From positions 1 to 7,527 of the forward strand of contig CBDUBU010000200.1 of the NCBI GenBank assembly GCA_965365465.1: a DNA stretch of 7,527 nt, read 5' to 3'. The notes under the pieces were generated by a model, which searched no databases, was not told the origin of the DNA, and saw only the letters and a program-made list of their open reading frames with translations. How positions within the stretch are numbered: position 1 is the stretch's first letter; every line of letters starts with the position of its first letter. This stretch comes from CBDUBU01 sp965365465 (GTDB lineage: Bacteria > Bacteroidota > Rhodothermia > Rhodothermales > DASSAV01). This document shows, piece after piece, positions 6,038 through 7,527 of the stretch. A program made the translations under genes and the position numbers.

Positions 6038-6382
6038 ATGGGATCAGAAGCAAAAACGGAGGCTGTCTACCCGCAGATCGATGTCGAAGTGCGGGCGGGA
6101 GCGCCTTATCTGATCTTCTGGGCCGGAACCACCTATGTCGTTCGCGCCATCCTGTTTCGCCGGCAGGTCGAGGCTGAGCCTGCGGGTTTGTTGCGCCGCC
6201 TGCTCAGGGGTAGGAAAAGCAGAGCGCAGCAGCATTTCCAGGTCAGAACGGATAAAGGCGACATGACCCTTTACTGCACGGCAGAACGCTGGTACCTGGT
6301 GGAACTGGGGCAAACCGAACACACGGATGAGGTGTGGTCCGATCCCGTTCAAGCCCCGTATCGTCATCGCAAGCTGCTGTAG
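6038..6382 (+). CDS. Small conserved-type protein, DUF6504-like pattern
   Basis: A 114-residue predicted cytoplasmic protein without signal peptide or membrane span. The order of features, IFWAGTTYVVRAILFRR (26-42), a basic linker LLRRLLRGRKSR (51-62), HFQVRTDKGDMTLYC (66-80) and RWYLVEL (84-90), resembles DUF6504, whose members share an F.W.G..Y.V core, then an F.VRTD.G segment and a closing W.L. This is from memory of the family pattern and no function is known. The start is the first ATG after an in-frame TAG at 6020-6022. No Shine-Dalgarno is seen before it. It follows a terminator, so it should have its own promoter, which I could not identify. It converges with the metallopeptidase gene, the stop codons being only 34 bases apart. 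A hairpin (CTGCTG 6374-6379 with CAGCAG 6397-6402) sits at the junction but lacks a T-run. Confidence 0.7.
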   Translation: MGSEAKTEAVYPQIDVEVRAGAPYLIFWAGTTYVVRAILFRRQVEAEPAGLLRRLLRGRKSRAQQHFQVRTDKGDMTLYCTAERWYLVELGQTEHTDEVWSDPVQAPYRHRKLL

Positions 6383-6416
6383 GCTTCCTGCACAGGCAGC
6401 AGATCCGGACTGTGGC

Positions 6417-7274
6417 TCAAAGCTGTGCGGCCTCAAACGTATCGCATTGCTGGAGATCGCCGGACTGGAAACCGCGCCGGAACCAGCGCACGCGCTGCGC
6501 GGAGGAACCGTGGGTAAAGCTCTCCGGGACCACGTAGCCTTGCGCCTGCCGTTGCAGCCGGTCATCTCCGATAGCGCTCGCCGCGTTCAGGGCTTCTTCC
6601 ACATCACCCTCCTGCAAAACCTGCTGCGACTGGTCGGTTCGGTAGGCCCAGACTCCGGCCAGGCAGTCTGCCTGCAATTCCAGTTGCACGGAGAGCGCAT
6701 TGGCCTCGGCCTCTCCGCTGCGCCGCCGGGCGGCATCTACCTGCTGCGAGATGCCTAGCAGCGTTTGCACGTGATGGCCCACTTCATGGGCGATGACGTA
6801 CGCCTGGGCAAAATCGCCGGGCGCCCGGAAGCGGGATCTGAGTTGCTCGTAGAAGCTCAGGTCGATATATACCTTGTGGTCACCGGGACAATAGAAGGGT
6901 CCGACAGCGGCCTGCGCGAAACCACAGGCAGACTCCACAGCCCCTGAAAAAAGCACCAGGGTCGGCTCTTCGTAGGCGCGGTTCAATTCCTCGCTGAAGA
7001 TTCCGCTCCAGGTATCCTCGGTCGTAGCCAGCACGACAGATACAAACTCCTTTAACTGTTCTTCTTCCGGAGAAGCAGGGCCGGGCTGCTCGTAAGAGGG
7101 CGCTCCCCCGGCGTAAGGATCATTCGGCAGGATGGCTCCCGGATCTACGCCGAAGAGCATTGCCACCAGCGCAATAACCACAGCGCCGATCCCGCCTCCT
7201 ACTACCCCTCTCGATACACGGGCGCCTCGCCGGTCTTCCACATTCTGACTGCGCCTTCCACTCTGCCATTTCAT
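6417..7274 (-). CDS. ypfJ: YpfJ-type neutral zinc metallopeptidase
   Basis: A 285-residue membrane-anchored putative zinc protease of the YpfJ family. It opens with MKWQSGRRSQNVEDRRG, the near-invariant N-terminus of the family, which fixes the start at 7274 although the frame stays open to an ATG at 7325. A single membrane span follows at about residues 24-42 (GGGIGAVVIALVAMLFG), leaving the rest probably outside the cytoplasm. The zinc motif HEVGH is at 163-167, followed by ELQADC (199-204), which probably supplies the third ligand. THGSSAQR (254-261) and the Cys residues at 117, 129 and 277 fit the family. No substrate is firmly known. AAGGAG lies 18 bases upstream of the ATG, too far for an ideal ribosome site. 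The gene has its own upstream region after a terminator and is probably monocistronic. Confidence 0.93.
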   Translation of the reverse strand: MKWQSGRRSQNVEDRRGARVSRGVVGGGIGAVVIALVAMLFGVDPGAILPNDPYAGGAPSYEQPGPASPEEEQLKEFVSVVLATTEDTWSGIFSEELNRAYEEPTLVLFSGAVESACGFAQAAVGPFYCPGDHKVYIDLSFYEQLRSRFRAPGDFAQAYVIAHEVGHHVQTLLGISQQVDAARRRSGEAEANALSVQLELQADCLAGVWAYRTDQSQQVLQEGDVEEALNAASAIGDDRLQRQAQGYVVPESFTHGSSAQRVRWFRRGFQSGDLQQCDTFEAAQL

Positions 7275-7445
7275 TGCGTTTACCGTTTGTTGCTCCTTGA
7301 AAAGCTGCAAGCCTCTCTGCTGCATTGCGCTTGCAGGTTTAGCAGCATACTCAGAAATGGAGAACAGGCTTTCATTCGAGTAGCAATTATTCTGTGATTT
7401 GTACTGCCGGGAGAAGCAAGCAGGCGCAAACAGCTTCCCAGTGCA

Positions 7446-7479
7446 ACAAAAAAGGCCCGGCTAAAAAAAGCCGGGCCTT
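7446..7479 (-). terminator. Intrinsic terminator of a minus-strand gene beyond the right edge
   Basis: AAGGCCCGGC (7452-7461) and GCCGGGCCTT (7470-7479) form a perfect 10-bp GC-rich stem with an 8-base A/T loop. On the minus strand the stem runs into TTTTTTGTTG, a good U-tract. On the plus strand the following bases are TCAGGCGC, so it terminates minus-strand transcription arriving from the right. It also insulates the metallopeptidase gene from that transcript. Confidence 0.85.
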
Positions 7480-7527
7480 CAGGCGCTATTTACACGCAGG
7501 GGTTGGTTCAGTACGGACGACGACCAC
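7479..7527 (-). other. Probable 3' end of a minus-strand gene (reading frame undetermined)
   Basis: The terminator implies a gene ending just to its right. All three minus frames from the window edge reach a stop before or at the hairpin: TGA at 7510-7508 (ending GRRPY), TAG at 7488-7486 (ending EPTPACK) and TGA at 7481-7479 (ending LRVNSA). The last overlaps the terminator stem by one base and is least likely. Nothing identifies the product. Confidence 0.3.

Noticed and set aside
6044..6565. 173-codon minus-strand frame overlapping the small plus-strand gene
   Set aside because: Its first part overlaps the end of the YpfJ gene in another frame and the rest is antisense to the DUF6504-like gene; no domain is visible.

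Overview
The window looks like ordinary chromosome from a moderately GC-rich, Gram-negative-type bacterium, with no sign of phage or a plasmid backbone. Three points suggest a Bacteroidota/Rhodothermota-like lineage, but this is inference. A secreted KP-43-type subtilase ends in two tandem GWN repeats. Shine-Dalgarno sequences are weak or absent at most starts. One candidate promoter resembles the Bacteroidota TTG / TAnnTTTG type. No rRNA, tRNA, CRISPR array or transposase gene was found.

Layout. (1) Positions 1-1644, minus strand: a large STAND/AAA-type ATPase that runs off the left edge. It has an N-terminal NTPase module, a winged-helix-like segment and a C-terminal part that may be acetyltransferase-like. 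(2) 1645-2332: a gene-poor gap containing an AT-rich direct repeat that could be the ATPase gene's promoter or operator. (3) 2333-4597, plus strand: the secreted subtilisin-like serine protease. Its catalytic residues are intact, but the normally conserved proline after the catalytic serine is alanine. (4) 4598-5322: a 725-base gap without a convincing gene but rich in structure. It has nested inverted repeats with a spare left arm, a GCGGTTT array spaced near the DNA helical repeat, and two further strong hairpins. (5) 5323-5856, plus: a YflT-like general stress protein with a glycine-zipper core, followed by a clear intrinsic terminator. (6) 6038-6382, plus: a small conserved-type protein resembling DUF6504. 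(7) 6417-7274, minus: a YpfJ-type neutral zinc metallopeptidase, convergent with the previous gene. (8) 7446-7479: an intrinsic terminator for a minus-strand gene beyond the right edge.

The genes do not form an obvious pathway. Two are predicted extracytoplasmic proteases and one a stress-type protein, but each appears to be its own transcription unit. The parts most worth checking are the structured gap at 4598-5322, the altered active-site motif of the subtilase, and the domain make-up of the truncated ATPase.
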